Assembly (NCBI GenBank): GCA_937927885.1
Contig: CALEZJ010000214.1
Coordinates: forward strand, 1 to 8,865
Reading direction: 5' to 3'
From: an uncultured Paracoccaceae bacterium
GTDB taxonomy: Bacteria; Pseudomonadota; Alphaproteobacteria; Rhodobacterales; Rhodobacteraceae
DNA length: 8,865 nt
In this document: positions 1 to 7,665 of the stretch, piece after piece
Layout: every line of letters starts with the position of its first letter
How positions within the stretch are numbered: the first letter of the stretch is position 1
Translations under genes and position numbers: made by a program
Notes under the pieces: generated by a model
Told to the model about the DNA's origin: nothing
Databases searched by the model: none
The model's input: the letters and a program-made list of their open reading frames with translations, nothing else

Positions 1-27
1 TGGCGGGGGCGGGGCGAAATCGGGCCG

Positions 28-900
28 TCAGCGCGCCAGCAGGGCCAGAACCTCGTCGCGCATTGGCATGGCGGGGGCGGCACCCGGGCGGGTGACCTGC
101 AACGCGGCGGCGGCGGCGGCATAGCGCATCGCCTCGGCGGGTTGGGCGCCAAGGTCCAGCGCGGCGGCCAGCGAGCCGGCAAAGCAATCCCCCGCGCCCG
201 TGGTGTCGACCGGCTGCACCGGGAAGGCGGGCGTGAAAAGCGGCTCTGTGCCTGCGGAAATCCATTTTGCGCCGCGCGCGCCCAGCGTGACGATCACCGC
301 CCGAACCGGCAGATCGCCCAGGCCCTTGCCACTAGCCTGAACCAGCGCCTCGGCCTCGCCCTGATTGACCAGAAGGTGGGTGACATGCGGCAGAACGGCC
401 AGCAACGGCGCCAGCGCGAAGGGGGCGGCGGAATAGAACACGCTCATCTGGCGGGACCGGGCAGCCTGCGCGGCCTCGACCTGATGCGAGGTCTCGTTTT
501 GCAAGAGGAGGATGTCACCCGGTCGGGCGCTTGCCAGCGTCGATTCGATCAGCGCCGGATCCTGCGCGAGATTGGCGCCCGAATGGATGATGATCTGGTT
601 CTCGCCCCCATCATCGACCGCGACAATGGCATGCCCGGTGCCCGCCGGAACCCGGGCGATATGGTCCAGCGGCACGCCGTGGCGGGTCAGTTCGCCCTCG
701 ATCCAGCGATCCCCCTGCCCCACCGCGCCGATATGCACCACCTTCGCCCCGGCCCGGATTGCCGCGACCGACTGGTTGACCCCCTTGCCGCCCAGCCCCG
801 GCTGATGGCTGATGGCCGATGTCGTCTCGCCCGCGCGCGGCAGGGCGGGCAGGCGATAGACATGGTCGATGTTGATCGAGCCGAGGCAGAAGACCGTCAT
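28..900 (-). CDS. rbsK: PfkB-family carbohydrate kinase, probably ribokinase
   Basis: The 290-residue protein is predicted to phosphorylate D-ribose (to ribose 5-phosphate) with ATP in the cytoplasm. The N-terminal GSINID (residues 7-12) and GGKGVNQ (37-43) are the sugar-binding and first PfkB signatures. An N-x-x-E magnesium motif is seen at VNQGEAE (178-184, Asn179 and Glu182), TLGARG lies at 205-210, and the second PfkB signature DTTGAGDCFAG (232-242) carries the catalytic base Asp238. The GGKG-x-NQ form is typical of ribokinases rather than fructokinases or adenosine kinases, but substrate cannot be proved from sequence. Length is slightly below the roughly 309 residues of E. coli RbsK. 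The ATG overlaps the maeB stop codon (ATGA), and no separate promoter or good Shine-Dalgarno is visible, so translation is probably coupled to maeB. No transporter or rbs regulator is in view. Confidence 0.82.
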   Translation of the reverse strand: MTVFCLGSINIDHVYRLPALPRAGETTSAISHQPGLGGKGVNQSVAAIRAGAKVVHIGAVGQGDRWIEGELTRHGVPLDHIARVPAGTGHAIVAVDDGGENQIIIHSGANLAQDPALIESTLASARPGDILLLQNETSHQVEAAQAARSRQMSVFYSAAPFALAPLLAVLPHVTHLLVNQGEAEALVQASGKGLGDLPVRAVIVTLGARGAKWISAGTEPLFTPAFPVQPVDTTGAGDCFAGSLAAALDLGAQPAEAMRYAAAAAALQVTRPGAAPAMPMRDEVLALLAR

Positions 901-3167
901 TTCCCGACATGGCCCACGCGGCAGGCGGCCATCACCGCCATGTTGAGCACGTCATTCACCGTGGCACCGGTCGACAGGATCTGGATCGGCTTCGGCACGC
1001 CGGTCAGGATCGGCCCGATCACGGTTGCGCCAGCCATTTCCTGCATCAGCTTGACCGAGATCGAGGCCGAGTGCCGGGCCGGGCAGACCAGGATGTTGGC
1101 GGGTCCGGTCAGCCGGGAAAACGGATAGGCTTCGGCGGCCTTCGGGTTCAGCGCGACGTCGACGGTCATTTCCCCCTCGAACTCGAAATCGACTCCGCGG
1201 CGTTGCAGCACGTCGGGCGCGATGTGCATCTTTTGCGCGCGCTCGGAAATCGGATAGCCAAAGGTGGAAAAGCTGACGAAGGCCACGCGGGGCTCCAGTC
1301 CCAGCGACCGCGCCACCCCGGCCGAGCGGATGGCGATGTCGGCCAGGTCCTCTTCTTCCGGCCATTCGTGCACCAGCGTGTCGGCGATCAGCACGATGCG
1401 ACCCTTGTGCAACAGGGCCGAAACCCCGACCGCCCCATCCTGCGCGCGGGCGTCAAAGACATGGTTGATCATGTCCATCACCAAGGCGGATTTGCGCGTG
1501 GCGCCGGTGACCAGCGCATCGCCGTGACCGTGCTGGAGCATCAGCGCGGAAAAGATATGCCGGTCGCGTGTCGCCATGCGATGCACGTCGCGCTGATCGA
1601 AACCTTTGCGCTGCAGGCGCTGGTAGAGGAAGGTCTTGTAGGCATCCAGATGCCGGGTGTTGGCGGCGTTGACCACCTGCAACTCCCGCACCGCGTCGCC
1701 CAGACCGGCCCCTTCGAGCCGACGCTTGACGTCATCCTCCTGCCCCACGACCAGCGCCTTGCCCAGACCGCTGCGCTGATAGGCGACCGCGGCACGCAGA
1801 ACGCGCTCGTCATCGCCCTCGGCAAAGATCATGCGGCTTTGCGCCTGCCGGGCCCGGGCATAGAGACCCTGCTGGATCGAGGCCGTCGGATCCATGCGCG
1901 AGCGCAGCGAGTGGCGATAGGCGTCCATGTCGATGATCGGACGGCGGGCACCGCCGGTGTCCATGCCCGCCTTGGCCACCGCCGGCGGCACCACATGGAT
2001 CAGCCGGGGGTCGAACGGGGTCGGGATGATGTAATCGCGCCCGAAGGTCAGCTTTCGGCCATAGGCCATCGCCACCTCGTCCGGCACGTCCTCGCGGGCG
2101 AGTTCGGCCAGTGCGCGGGCGCAGGCGATCTTCATCTCGTCGTTGATGGCGCGGGCGTGAATGTCGAGCGCACCCCGGAAGAGATAGGGAAAGCCGAGAA
2201 CGTTGTTGACCTGGTTGGGGTAATCCGACCGCCCGGTGGCGACGATCGCATCCTCGCGCACGGCCTGGGCCTCTTCGGGGGTGATTTCCGGGTCAGGATT
2301 GGCCATGGCAAAGATGACCGGGTTGTCGGCCATCGACGCAACCATTTCCGGCGTCACCGCGCCCTTGGCCGAAACGCCGAGGAACACGTCGGCGCCCACC
2401 ATCGCCTCGGCCAGCGTCCGCGCATCGGTGCGCGCGGCATGGGCGGATTTCCACTGGTTCATGCCCTCGGTGCGGCCCTGAAAGATCACGCCCTTGGTGT
2501 CGCACATGATGCAATTGTCGTGCCGGGCACCCATGGATTTCAGCAGTTCCAGACAGGCAATCCCCGCCGCCCCGGCACCGTTGAGGACGATCTTCACCTC
2601 CTCGATCCGCTTGCCGGTCAGTTCCAGCGCGTTCATCAGCCCGGCCGCGCAGATCACCGCGGTGCCGTGCTGGTCGTCATGGAACACGGGAATGTCGCAG
2701 ATCTCCTTCAGGCGCTGCTCGATGATGAAACACTCGGGCGCCTTGATGTCTTCCAGGTTGATGCCGCCAAAGGTGGGCGACATCAGATGCACGGCCTTGA
2801 TGATCTCGTCGGCATCCTCGGTCGCCAGCTCGATATCGATGGCGTTCACGTCGGCAAAGCGCTTGAACAGCACCGCCTTGCCCTCCATCACCGGTTTCGA
2901 CGCCAGCGCCCCCAGATTGCCCATGCCCAGGATCGCCGTCCCGTTCGAGATGACGGCGACCATGTTGCCCTTGACCGTGTAATCATAGGCAAGGCCGGGA
3001 TCGCGGGCGATGGCCTCGACCGGGACGGCAACGCCGGGGGAATAGGCCAGGCTGAGGTCGCGCTGGGTCGCCATCGGTTTCGAGGCGACGACCTCGTATT
3101 TGCCGGGAACGGGCTCGAAATGATAGGCCAGCGCCTCTTCGGGCGTGATGCGGGATTTGCGCGACAT
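897..3167 (-). CDS. maeB: NADP-dependent malic enzyme with C-terminal phosphotransacetylase-like domain
   Basis: The 756-residue protein oxidatively decarboxylates malate to pyruvate, giving NADPH; it acts in the cytoplasm at the TCA-cycle/gluconeogenesis junction. The malic N-terminal domain (about 18-150) contains YSPGVA (42-47), EGKAVLFK with Lys97, and FADVNAIDIE (104-113). FHDDQHGTA (162-170) is the metal-binding stretch. The nucleotide-binding domain has GAGAAGIACLELL (197-209), NPDPEI (290-295) and NQVNNVLGFPYLFRGALD (318-335). From about residue 430 to the end is a phosphotransacetylase-like domain (AEGDDERVLRAA, 449-460), as in the large bacterial MaeB class. In that class this domain is thought to be regulatory, responding to acetyl-CoA, rather than catalytic. 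The ATG at 3167 is preceded by GGAGG six bases upstream and begins MSRKSRITPEEAL, the expected N-terminus. A frame open further upstream to 3341 would invade mutS and is not conserved-looking. The gene is divergent from mutS and overlaps rbsK downstream. Confidence 0.95.
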   Translation of the reverse strand: MSRKSRITPEEALAYHFEPVPGKYEVVASKPMATQRDLSLAYSPGVAVPVEAIARDPGLAYDYTVKGNMVAVISNGTAILGMGNLGALASKPVMEGKAVLFKRFADVNAIDIELATEDADEIIKAVHLMSPTFGGINLEDIKAPECFIIEQRLKEICDIPVFHDDQHGTAVICAAGLMNALELTGKRIEEVKIVLNGAGAAGIACLELLKSMGARHDNCIMCDTKGVIFQGRTEGMNQWKSAHAARTDARTLAEAMVGADVFLGVSAKGAVTPEMVASMADNPVIFAMANPDPEITPEEAQAVREDAIVATGRSDYPNQVNNVLGFPYLFRGALDIHARAINDEMKIACARALAELAREDVPDEVAMAYGRKLTFGRDYIIPTPFDPRLIHVVPPAVAKAGMDTGGARRPIIDMDAYRHSLRSRMDPTASIQQGLYARARQAQSRMIFAEGDDERVLRAAVAYQRSGLGKALVVGQEDDVKRRLEGAGLGDAVRELQVVNAANTRHLDAYKTFLYQRLQRKGFDQRDVHRMATRDRHIFSALMLQHGHGDALVTGATRKSALVMDMINHVFDARAQDGAVGVSALLHKGRIVLIADTLVHEWPEEEDLADIAIRSAGVARSLGLEPRVAFVSFSTFGYPISERAQKMHIAPDVLQRRGVDFEFEGEMTVDVALNPKAAEAYPFSRLTGPANILVCPARHSASISVKLMQEMAGATVIGPILTGVPKPIQILSTGATVNDVLNMAVMAACRVGHVGK

Positions 3168-3171
3168 GGGT

Positions 3172-3178
3172 TTCCTCC
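3172..3178 (-). promoter_or_regulatory. Ribosome binding site of maeB
   Basis: On the minus strand GGAGGAA precedes the maeB ATG; six bases separate GGAGG from the start codon. This near-perfect anti-16S match fixes the maeB start at 3167 rather than any upstream in-frame codon. Confidence 0.8.
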
Positions 3179-3188
3179 GGTTATTGCC

Positions 3189-3217
3189 TGCATAGCGCGG
3201 GCCAGAAGGCCGGACAA
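3189..3217 (-). promoter_or_regulatory. Candidate sigma-70-type promoter for maeB-rbsK
   Basis: On the minus strand TTGTCC (3217-3212) and TATGCA (3194-3189) are separated by 17 bases, giving 4/6 and 3/6 matches to the vegetative consensus. Transcription would begin near 3182, leaving a very short leader that still includes the Shine-Dalgarno. The perfect inverted repeat at 3219-3242 sits immediately upstream of the -35 element. This was found by eye in a GC-rich region, so the match could be chance. Confidence 0.3.
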
Positions 3218-3218
3218 T

Positions 3219-3242
3219 GCGCGGAATCGGGCCTTTCCGCGC
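3219..3242. repeat. Perfect 8+8 inverted repeat in the maeB-mutS divergent region
   Basis: GCGCGGAA (3219-3226) is mirrored by TTCCGCGC (3235-3242) around an 8-base spacer. It lies at the middle of the 118-base region between the divergent starts, beside the maeB promoter candidate and overlapping the weak mutS -35 candidate. The symmetry would suit a dimeric regulator; it could also form an RNA hairpin in the mutS leader if transcription begins upstream of it. Which of these applies, if either, cannot be told from sequence. Confidence 0.5.
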
Positions 3243-3262
3243 CAGAGGACGTTTTGTAGGGT
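3234..3262 (+). promoter_or_regulatory. Weak candidate promoter for mutS
   Basis: TTTCCG (3234-3239) and TAGGGT (3257-3262) are spaced by 17 bases and match the vegetative consensus at 3/6 each. It is in the right place, about 24 bases before the mutS GTG start, and nothing better is seen in the gap, but the match is poor. Confidence 0.18.
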
Positions 3263-3271
3263 CGCGCCAGC

Positions 3272-3277
3272 AGGAAG
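3272..3277 (+). promoter_or_regulatory. Ribosome binding site of mutS
   Basis: AGGAAG, continuing into a run of G, lies 8 bases before the GTG at 3286. It supports this GTG as the mutS start over the ATG at 3217, which would add 23 residues with no resemblance to MutS N-termini. Confidence 0.6.
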
Positions 3278-3285
3278 GGGGCGGC

Positions 3286-5934
3286 GTGAGCGAAACCGAG
3301 GCCAATGTGACGCCGATGATGGCGCAGTATCTGGAAATCAAGGCGCGCCACCCGGATGCGCTGCTGTTCTACCGGATGGGCGATTTCTTCGAGATGTTCT
3401 TTGACGATGCCGTCGCGGCGGCGGCGGCGCTGGATATCGCGCTGACCAAGCGCGGCTTTCACCTGGGGCAGGACATTCCGATGTGCGGCGTTCCGGTGCA
3501 TGCGGCCGAGGGTTATCTGCTGACGCTGATCCGCAAGGGGTTTCGCGTCGCCATCGCCGAACAGATGGAGGACCCGGCCGAGGCAAAGAAACGCGGGTCA
3601 AAATCCGTCGTGCGGCGCGACGTGGTGCGGCTGGTGACGCCTGGCACCCTGACCGAGGATTCGCTGCTGGAAGCACGGCGACACAATTTCCTCGCCGCCT
3701 GGTGCGACATTCGCGGCGAGGCCGCGCTGGCCTGGACGGACATATCCACCGGGGAATTGCGCGTGGTGGCCTGCCCGCGCCTGCGGCTGGCGCCGGAACT
3801 GGCGCGGCTGGGGGTGCGCGAACTGGTGGTGGCCGAGGATCAGGCCGCGGAACTCTGGACCCTGGCCGACGACCTGGGCGTGGCGCTGGCCGAACGCGGC
3901 CGCGCCAGTTTCGACAGCGCGGCGGGGGTGAAACGGCTGTGCGCGCTGTTCGGGGTCGGCACGCTGGACGGCTTCGGCAGCTTCACGCGCGAGGAAGCGG
4001 CGGCGCTGGGCGCGCTGGTCGACTATCTGGACCTGACGCAAAAGGGCCGCATGCCGCTGCTGCGTCCGCCGGTGCGCGAGATGGCGGGTTCCGCGATGCA
4101 GATCGACGCGCCGACACGGCGCAATCTGGAACTGACGCAGGCGCTGGGCGGCGGGCGCGAGGGCTCGCTGCTGGCGGCGATCGACATGACCCTGACCGCC
4201 GGCGGCGCCCGGATGCTGGAGCGGCGGATCTCCAGCCCGTCGTGCGATCTGCGGGTGATCGTCGGACGGCAGGCGGCGGTCGAGGCGCTGGTGAGCGATG
4301 ATCGGCTGCGCGAGGACCTGCGCGCAGCGCTCCGGTCGGTGCCGGACATGGACCGCGCCCTGTCACGGCTGGCGCTGGAACGCGGCGGGCCGCGCGATCT
4401 GGCGATGCTGCGCGCCGGGCTCGAGCAGGCCCTGACGCTGGCTGCCGTGCTGGGCGCCCGCGCCCTGCCCCAGGATCTGGAAAGCGCAGCCATGGCGCTG
4501 GTTGGGCATGAGGCGTTGAGCGGGCTTCTGGCCCGATGCCTCGCCGCCGATCCTCCGCTGCTGGCGCGCGACGGCGGGTTTGTGGCGGCGGGGGTGGACA
4601 GTGACCTGGACGCGGCCCGCGAGTTGCGCGACGAGGGGCGCGGCGTGATCGCGCGGATGCAGGCCGACTATGCGGCCGAGACGGGGATCCCCTCCCTGAA
4701 GATCAAGCATAACAATGTGTTGGGGTATTTCATCGAAACCACCTCGACCCATGCAGAAAGGATGCTGGCACCACCTCTCAGCCAGCGGTTCATCCACCGG
4801 CAGACGACGGCCAATCAGGTGCGCTTTACCACGCTGGAACTGTCACAGCTGGAAACGCGCATCCTGAACGCGGGCGCGCGGGCCTTGGAGATCGAGCTGC
4901 GGCTGTTCGAGGAGATGCGGCAGGCTGTGCTGGCCGAGGCCGCCGCGCTGCACGGTGTGGCGCGCGCCCTGGCAGAGATTGACGTTTCGGCAGGGTTCGC
5001 GGAGCTGGCGCGGATGCGGGACTGGCAGAAACCGCTGGTCGACGACAGCCGGTGTTTCGAGGTCGAGGCCGGGCGGCACCCGGTGGTCGAAGCGGCGCTG
5101 GCGCGCAGCGGAAAGCCCTTTGTCGCCAATGACCTGACGCTGACCCCGTCTGGCGGGGGCGCGGCGCTGTGGCTGTTGACCGGGCCGAACATGGCGGGCA
5201 AGTCGACATTCTTGCGGCAGAATGCCCTGATCGCGATTCTGGCGCAGGCGGGGGGATTTGTGCCCGCGCGCTCGGCCAGGATCGGACTGGTGGATCAGGT
5301 GTTCAGCCGGGTCGGGGCCTCGGACGATCTGGCGCGCGGGCGGTCGACCTTCATGGTCGAGATGGTCGAGACGGCGGCAATCCTGAACCAGGCGGGGCCA
5401 CGCGCCTTTGTCATCCTCGACGAGATCGGGCGCGGCACGGCGACCTATGACGGCCTGTCGATAGCCTGGGCGGTGCTGGAGCATCTGCATGCGGTCAATC
5501 GCTGCCGTGCGCTGTTCGCCACGCATTACCATGAAATGGTGGCACTGGCGGGGCGGCTGGAAGGGGTCGAGAACGCCTCGGTCGCGGTGCGCGAGTGGGA
5601 GGGAGAGGTGATCTTTCTCCACGAGGTGCGCAAGGGAGCGACGGATCGCAGCTATGGCGTGCAGGTGGCGCGACTGGCAGGATTGCCAGAACCGGTGATC
5701 GCGCGCGCGCGCGAGGTTCTGGGCATGCTGGAACGCGGCGATCAGGGGCAGCGGGGGGCGAAGACGCTGATCGATGATCTGCCGCTGTTCTCGGCCCGGG
5801 CGCCCGAGCCGGTTCGGCCGCAGCCAAGGCCCTCGCAGGTCGAGGAGCGGCTGAAGGCCGTGCATCCCGACGCCTTGAGCCCGCGCGAGGCGCTGGCCCT
5901 GGTCTATGAATTGCGCGAGATGGTCGGGAAGTAA
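3286..5934 (+). CDS. mutS: DNA mismatch repair protein MutS
   Basis: The 882-residue ATPase recognises base mismatches and small loops in newly replicated DNA and recruits MutL. The N-terminal mismatch-binding domain holds [11 protein letters not shown] (28-38), with the Phe34-x-Glu36 pair that in the family stacks on and contacts the mismatched base. The connector, lever and clamp domains follow (roughly 125-575, with [12 protein letters not shown] at 274-285). The ATPase domain has Walker [10 protein letters not shown] (633-641), the signature loop [16 protein letters not shown] (678-693), Walker [12 protein letters not shown] (708-718, Asp712-Glu713) and FATHYHE (744-750). The dimerisation helix-turn-helix segment is near 790-810. 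DDLPLF (830-835) resembles a beta-clamp-binding peptide, and [17 protein letters not shown] (860-876) is the family's C-terminal oligomerisation motif. The protein is intact and slightly longer than E. coli MutS (853). GTG is chosen as start because of its ribosome binding site and because the next residues ([18 protein letters not shown]) match known MutS N-termini. Confidence 0.97.
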   Translation: MSETEANVTPMMAQYLEIKARHPDALLFYRMGDFFEMFFDDAVAAAAALDIALTKRGFHLGQDIPMCGVPVHAAEGYLLTLIRKGFRVAIAEQMEDPAEAKKRGSKSVVRRDVVRLVTPGTLTEDSLLEARRHNFLAAWCDIRGEAALAWTDISTGELRVVACPRLRLAPELARLGVRELVVAEDQAAELWTLADDLGVALAERGRASFDSAAGVKRLCALFGVGTLDGFGSFTREEAAALGALVDYLDLTQKGRMPLLRPPVREMAGSAMQIDAPTRRNLELTQALGGGREGSLLAAIDMTLTAGGARMLERRISSPSCDLRVIVGRQAAVEALVSDDRLREDLRAALRSVPDMDRALSRLALERGGPRDLAMLRAGLEQALTLAAVLGARALPQDLESAAMALVGHEALSGLLARCLAADPPLLARDGGFVAAGVDSDLDAARELRDEGRGVIARMQADYAAETGIPSLKIKHNNVLGYFIETTSTHAERMLAPPLSQRFIHRQTTANQVRFTTLELSQLETRILNAGARALEIELRLFEEMRQAVLAEAAALHGVARALAEIDVSAGFAELARMRDWQKPLVDDSRCFEVEAGRHPVVEAALARSGKPFVANDLTLTPSGGGAALWLLTGPNMAGKSTFLRQNALIAILAQAGGFVPARSARIGLVDQVFSRVGASDDLARGRSTFMVEMVETAAILNQAGPRAFVILDEIGRGTATYDGLSIAWAVLEHLHAVNRCRALFATHYHEMVALAGRLEGVENASVAVREWEGEVIFLHEVRKGATDRSYGVQVARLAGLPEPVIARAREVLGMLERGDQGQRGAKTLIDDLPLFSARAPEPVRPQPRPSQVEERLKAVHPDALSPREALALVYELREMVGK

Positions 5935-5957
5935 GGTGGGGTTGAACCCCACCCTAC
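5931..5957. terminator. Palindrome between convergent mutS and grpE, probable bidirectional terminator
   Basis: GGTGGGGT (5935-5942), loop TGA, and ACCCCACC (5946-5953) form a perfect 8-base-pair stem. Beyond one A-C mismatch, GTA (5931-5933) pairs with TAC (5955-5957). The TAA stop codon of mutS (5932-5934) is inside the outer stem, and the grpE stop is only five bases beyond on the other side. Its position between convergent genes argues for termination. Neither strand has a run of T after the stem, so it may be a weak or Rho-assisted terminator, or a member of a dispersed palindromic repeat family. Confidence 0.6.
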
Positions 5958-5961
5958 GACG

Positions 5962-6519
5962 TCACCGCGGCGTTGATGAGACGCCGACCTGAGCAGCCCG
6001 CAGGAGGTGTTCGTGCAGGCGGAACCCCTCCGAGATGACCTGGATGATCTGGCCTGCGGTATAATTGGGCACGGGGGCCTCGAACATCGCCTCGTGCAGG
6101 TGGGGGTCGAACATGTCGCCGATCTGCGGATTGATCCGCACGATCCCGTGGCGGGCAAAGATGTTGGTCAGCTCGCGCAGGGTCAGTTCAAGCCCGTCGA
6201 CCAGGCCCTTGGCGCGTTCGCGGGTTTCCTCATCGACCAGCGAAAGCGCCTTGTCCAGGCTGTCGAACACCGGCAGCATGTCGCGCGCCAGCTTCTGGCC
6301 GCCGTAATTCGCCGCCTCGCGGCGGTCCTTCTCGGCCCGTTTGCGCAGGTTTTCCAGATCGGCCAGGGTGCGCATCAGCCGGTCGCGCATTTCCGCGCGC
6401 TCGGTTTCGAAGGACGCCAAGGCTGCCTCAAGGGCAGCCGCCGGGTCGAATTGCTCTGGGTTGATCTCTGCCTCGGTAGCGGGGGTTTCTTGTGGCTCGG
6501 CCATGTCGTCCTCGTTCAT
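5962..6519 (-). CDS. grpE: GrpE, nucleotide-exchange factor of the DnaK chaperone
   Basis: GrpE is a homodimer that opens the DnaK nucleotide pocket to release ADP during chaperone cycling in the cytoplasm. In the 185 residues, an acidic proline-containing N-terminal tail (1-30) leads into a charged helix/coiled coil (about 35-75, with RTLADLENLRKRAEKDRREA at 50-69). The C-terminal beta domain carries GDMFDPHLHEAMFEAPVP (134-151) and the family signature region GQIIQVISEGFRLHEHLLRA (156-175), ending in QVGVS (177-181). Length is close to E. coli GrpE (197). The first ATG overlaps the hrcA stop as ATGA, pointing to translational coupling. An internal ATG at 6504 (protein starting MAEPQET, 180 residues) has a better-placed GAGGA four bases upstream and could be the true start. 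The HEH at 169-171 replaces the more usual N/D-G/D-R. Confidence 0.93.
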   Translation of the reverse strand: MNEDDMAEPQETPATEAEINPEQFDPAAALEAALASFETERAEMRDRLMRTLADLENLRKRAEKDRREAANYGGQKLARDMLPVFDSLDKALSLVDEETRERAKGLVDGLELTLRELTNIFARHGIVRINPQIGDMFDPHLHEAMFEAPVPNYTAGQIIQVISEGFRLHEHLLRAAQVGVSSTPR

Positions 6520-7589
6520 TCGGAACCCAGATCGGTCAGCATGCGGCCGACGAGCTGGGCTGTGTAATCCACGATCGGCACGATGCGTCCATAGTTGAGC
6601 CGGGTTGGTCCGATGACGCCGACGGCTCCGACGATCTTGCTGTCGGCGTTCATATATGGAGAAACCACCAGAGTGGAACCCGTCAGCGAAAAAAGCTTGT
6701 TCTCGGCGCCGATAAAGATTCGCACCCCGTCGCCGCCTTCGGTCAGTTCAAGGACTTCGGCGATGTCGCGTTTGCGCTCGAGGTCGTCGAAAAGCTCGCG
6801 GATCAGGGTGAGACTGTCGGAATCGGCCTGGTCAAGCAGATTGGCGCGGCCGCGGACGATTAGGCGTTCGTGTCGCTCGCCCGGATTCTCCCAGATTGCC
6901 ATGCCACGCTCGATAAGGTCGCCCGCCAACTGGTCGATCTCGCGCCGTCGCAGGCCGATTTCGGTTTTCAGGCGCTGGCGCAGTTCAGTCAGGGTCCGGC
7001 CCGAGGCAATGGCGTTGATGACGTTGACGGCCTCGCGCAGCGACGTGGGCAACAGGCCGGGCGGCGGGACGAACAGACGATTTTCGACATGGCCGTCGGC
7101 GAAGACAAGCACGACAAGGGTGCGGTCGCTGGCAACAGGGACGAATTCGATATGGCGGATCGCGGCCTCGTGCTTTGGCGCCAGAACGAGGCTGGCGCCC
7201 CGGGTGATCGCCGAAAGCGCCTGGCCGACACGGTCAAGCAACAGGGCAGGGTCGCGGTCATTCGTGTGCCGGGTCGCTTCGAGCCGCTCCCGGTCGCTGG
7301 TGGTGAGCGGGTCGACCTCGAGAAGCGCATCGACAAAAAGACGAAGGCCCTGCTGTGTCGGAACACGTCCGGCCGAGACATGCGGGCTTTCGAGCAGGCC
7401 AAGGAATTCGAGATCCTGCATGACATTGCGGATCGTCGCCGCCGAGAGCTTCTCGTTGAAGTCGCGCGTCAGGGTGCGCGATCCCACCGGGGCGCCGGTT
7501 TGCAGATAGGCGTCGACAACCCGGCGAAACACCTCGCGGGTGCGGTCGTTGAGATCCTGAAAGGCTTTGCTGCGGTCGGTGGCGGTCAT
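6516..7589 (-). CDS. hrcA: Heat-inducible transcription repressor HrcA
   Basis: HrcA represses chaperone operons (classically groESL) by binding the CIRCE inverted repeat and is held active by GroEL. The 357-residue protein has an N-terminal winged helix-turn-helix: NDRTREVFRRVVDAYLQTG (14-32), then PVGSRTLTRDF (34-44) and SAATIRNVMQDLEFLGLL (49-66), ending in the SAGRVPTQQGLRLFVD wing (72-87). The C-terminal GAF-like region contains RIFIGAENKLF (290-300) and the hallmark GAVGVIGPTRLNYGRIVPIV (321-340). The ATG at 7589 gives the normal N-terminus; AAGG lies eight bases upstream. The frame stays open to 7901 but that extension would run into rph. The gene overlaps grpE by ATGA and is divergent from rph. 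No CIRCE element (TTAGCACTC-N9-GAGTGCTAA) is visible in front of it, so autoregulation through a local CIRCE is not supported. Confidence 0.95.
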   Translation of the reverse strand: MTATDRSKAFQDLNDRTREVFRRVVDAYLQTGAPVGSRTLTRDFNEKLSAATIRNVMQDLEFLGLLESPHVSAGRVPTQQGLRLFVDALLEVDPLTTSDRERLEATRHTNDRDPALLLDRVGQALSAITRGASLVLAPKHEAAIRHIEFVPVASDRTLVVLVFADGHVENRLFVPPPGLLPTSLREAVNVINAIASGRTLTELRQRLKTEIGLRRREIDQLAGDLIERGMAIWENPGERHERLIVRGRANLLDQADSDSLTLIRELFDDLERKRDIAEVLELTEGGDGVRIFIGAENKLFSLTGSTLVVSPYMNADSKIVGAVGVIGPTRLNYGRIVPIVDYTAQLVGRMLTDLGSE

Positions 7590-7620
7590 GGAGCGGGCCT
7601 TGGCGTAACGTCTCAATCCG

Positions 7621-7648
7621 GTTGCATGATCGTGGCGAGCCCATGTAT
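7621..7648 (+). promoter_or_regulatory. Candidate heat-shock sigma (RpoH-type) promoter for rph-rdgB
   Basis: CCCATGTAT (7640-7648) matches the RpoH -10 consensus CCCATNTA exactly over eight positions. GTTGCA (7621-7626) lies 13 bases upstream where CTTGAA would be expected, sharing TTG and the last A. Transcription would start near 7655 and give a leader of about 23 bases that includes the rph ribosome binding site. The -35 is weak and the short spacing to the full nine-base -10 (12 bases) is slightly below usual, so this is a suggestion only. Confidence 0.35.
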
Positions 7649-7665
7649 CTGGGAACAAATCGGCA

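Noticed and set aside
1..27. Possible start or end of another gene before rbsK
   Set aside because: The 27 bases hold no start codon, ribosome binding site or hairpin that I can support.
1066..1075. GAGTGC sequence resembling half of a CIRCE element
   Set aside because: It is a single half-site inside maeB coding sequence with no matching partner arm.
142..1128. A 328-residue plus-strand frame across rbsK and the maeB end
   Set aside because: It runs antisense across two real genes and their junction and has an Arg/Gly-rich composition without motifs.
3217..3285. Upstream ATG start for mutS adding 23 residues
   Set aside because: The extra residues are not MutS-like, and the GTG at 3286 has a better ribosome binding site and the expected N-terminus. 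A faint AAGG before the ATG keeps this from being fully excluded.
3168..3341. N-terminal extension of maeB by 58 residues
   Set aside because: It would cover the divergent regulatory region and the start of mutS, does not look like a malic enzyme N-terminus, and the ATG at 3167 has an excellent ribosome binding site.
909..3404. An 831-residue open frame on the plus strand opposite maeB
   Set aside because: It lies antisense to an unmistakable malic enzyme, is rich in His, Arg, Gly and Asp in low-complexity fashion, shows no recognisable domain, and is the expected by-product of strong G/C third-position bias.
4843..5952. A 369-residue minus-strand frame opposite the mutS ATPase region
   Set aside because: The coding strand carries all MutS ATPase motifs in order; the antisense frame is a compositional shadow.
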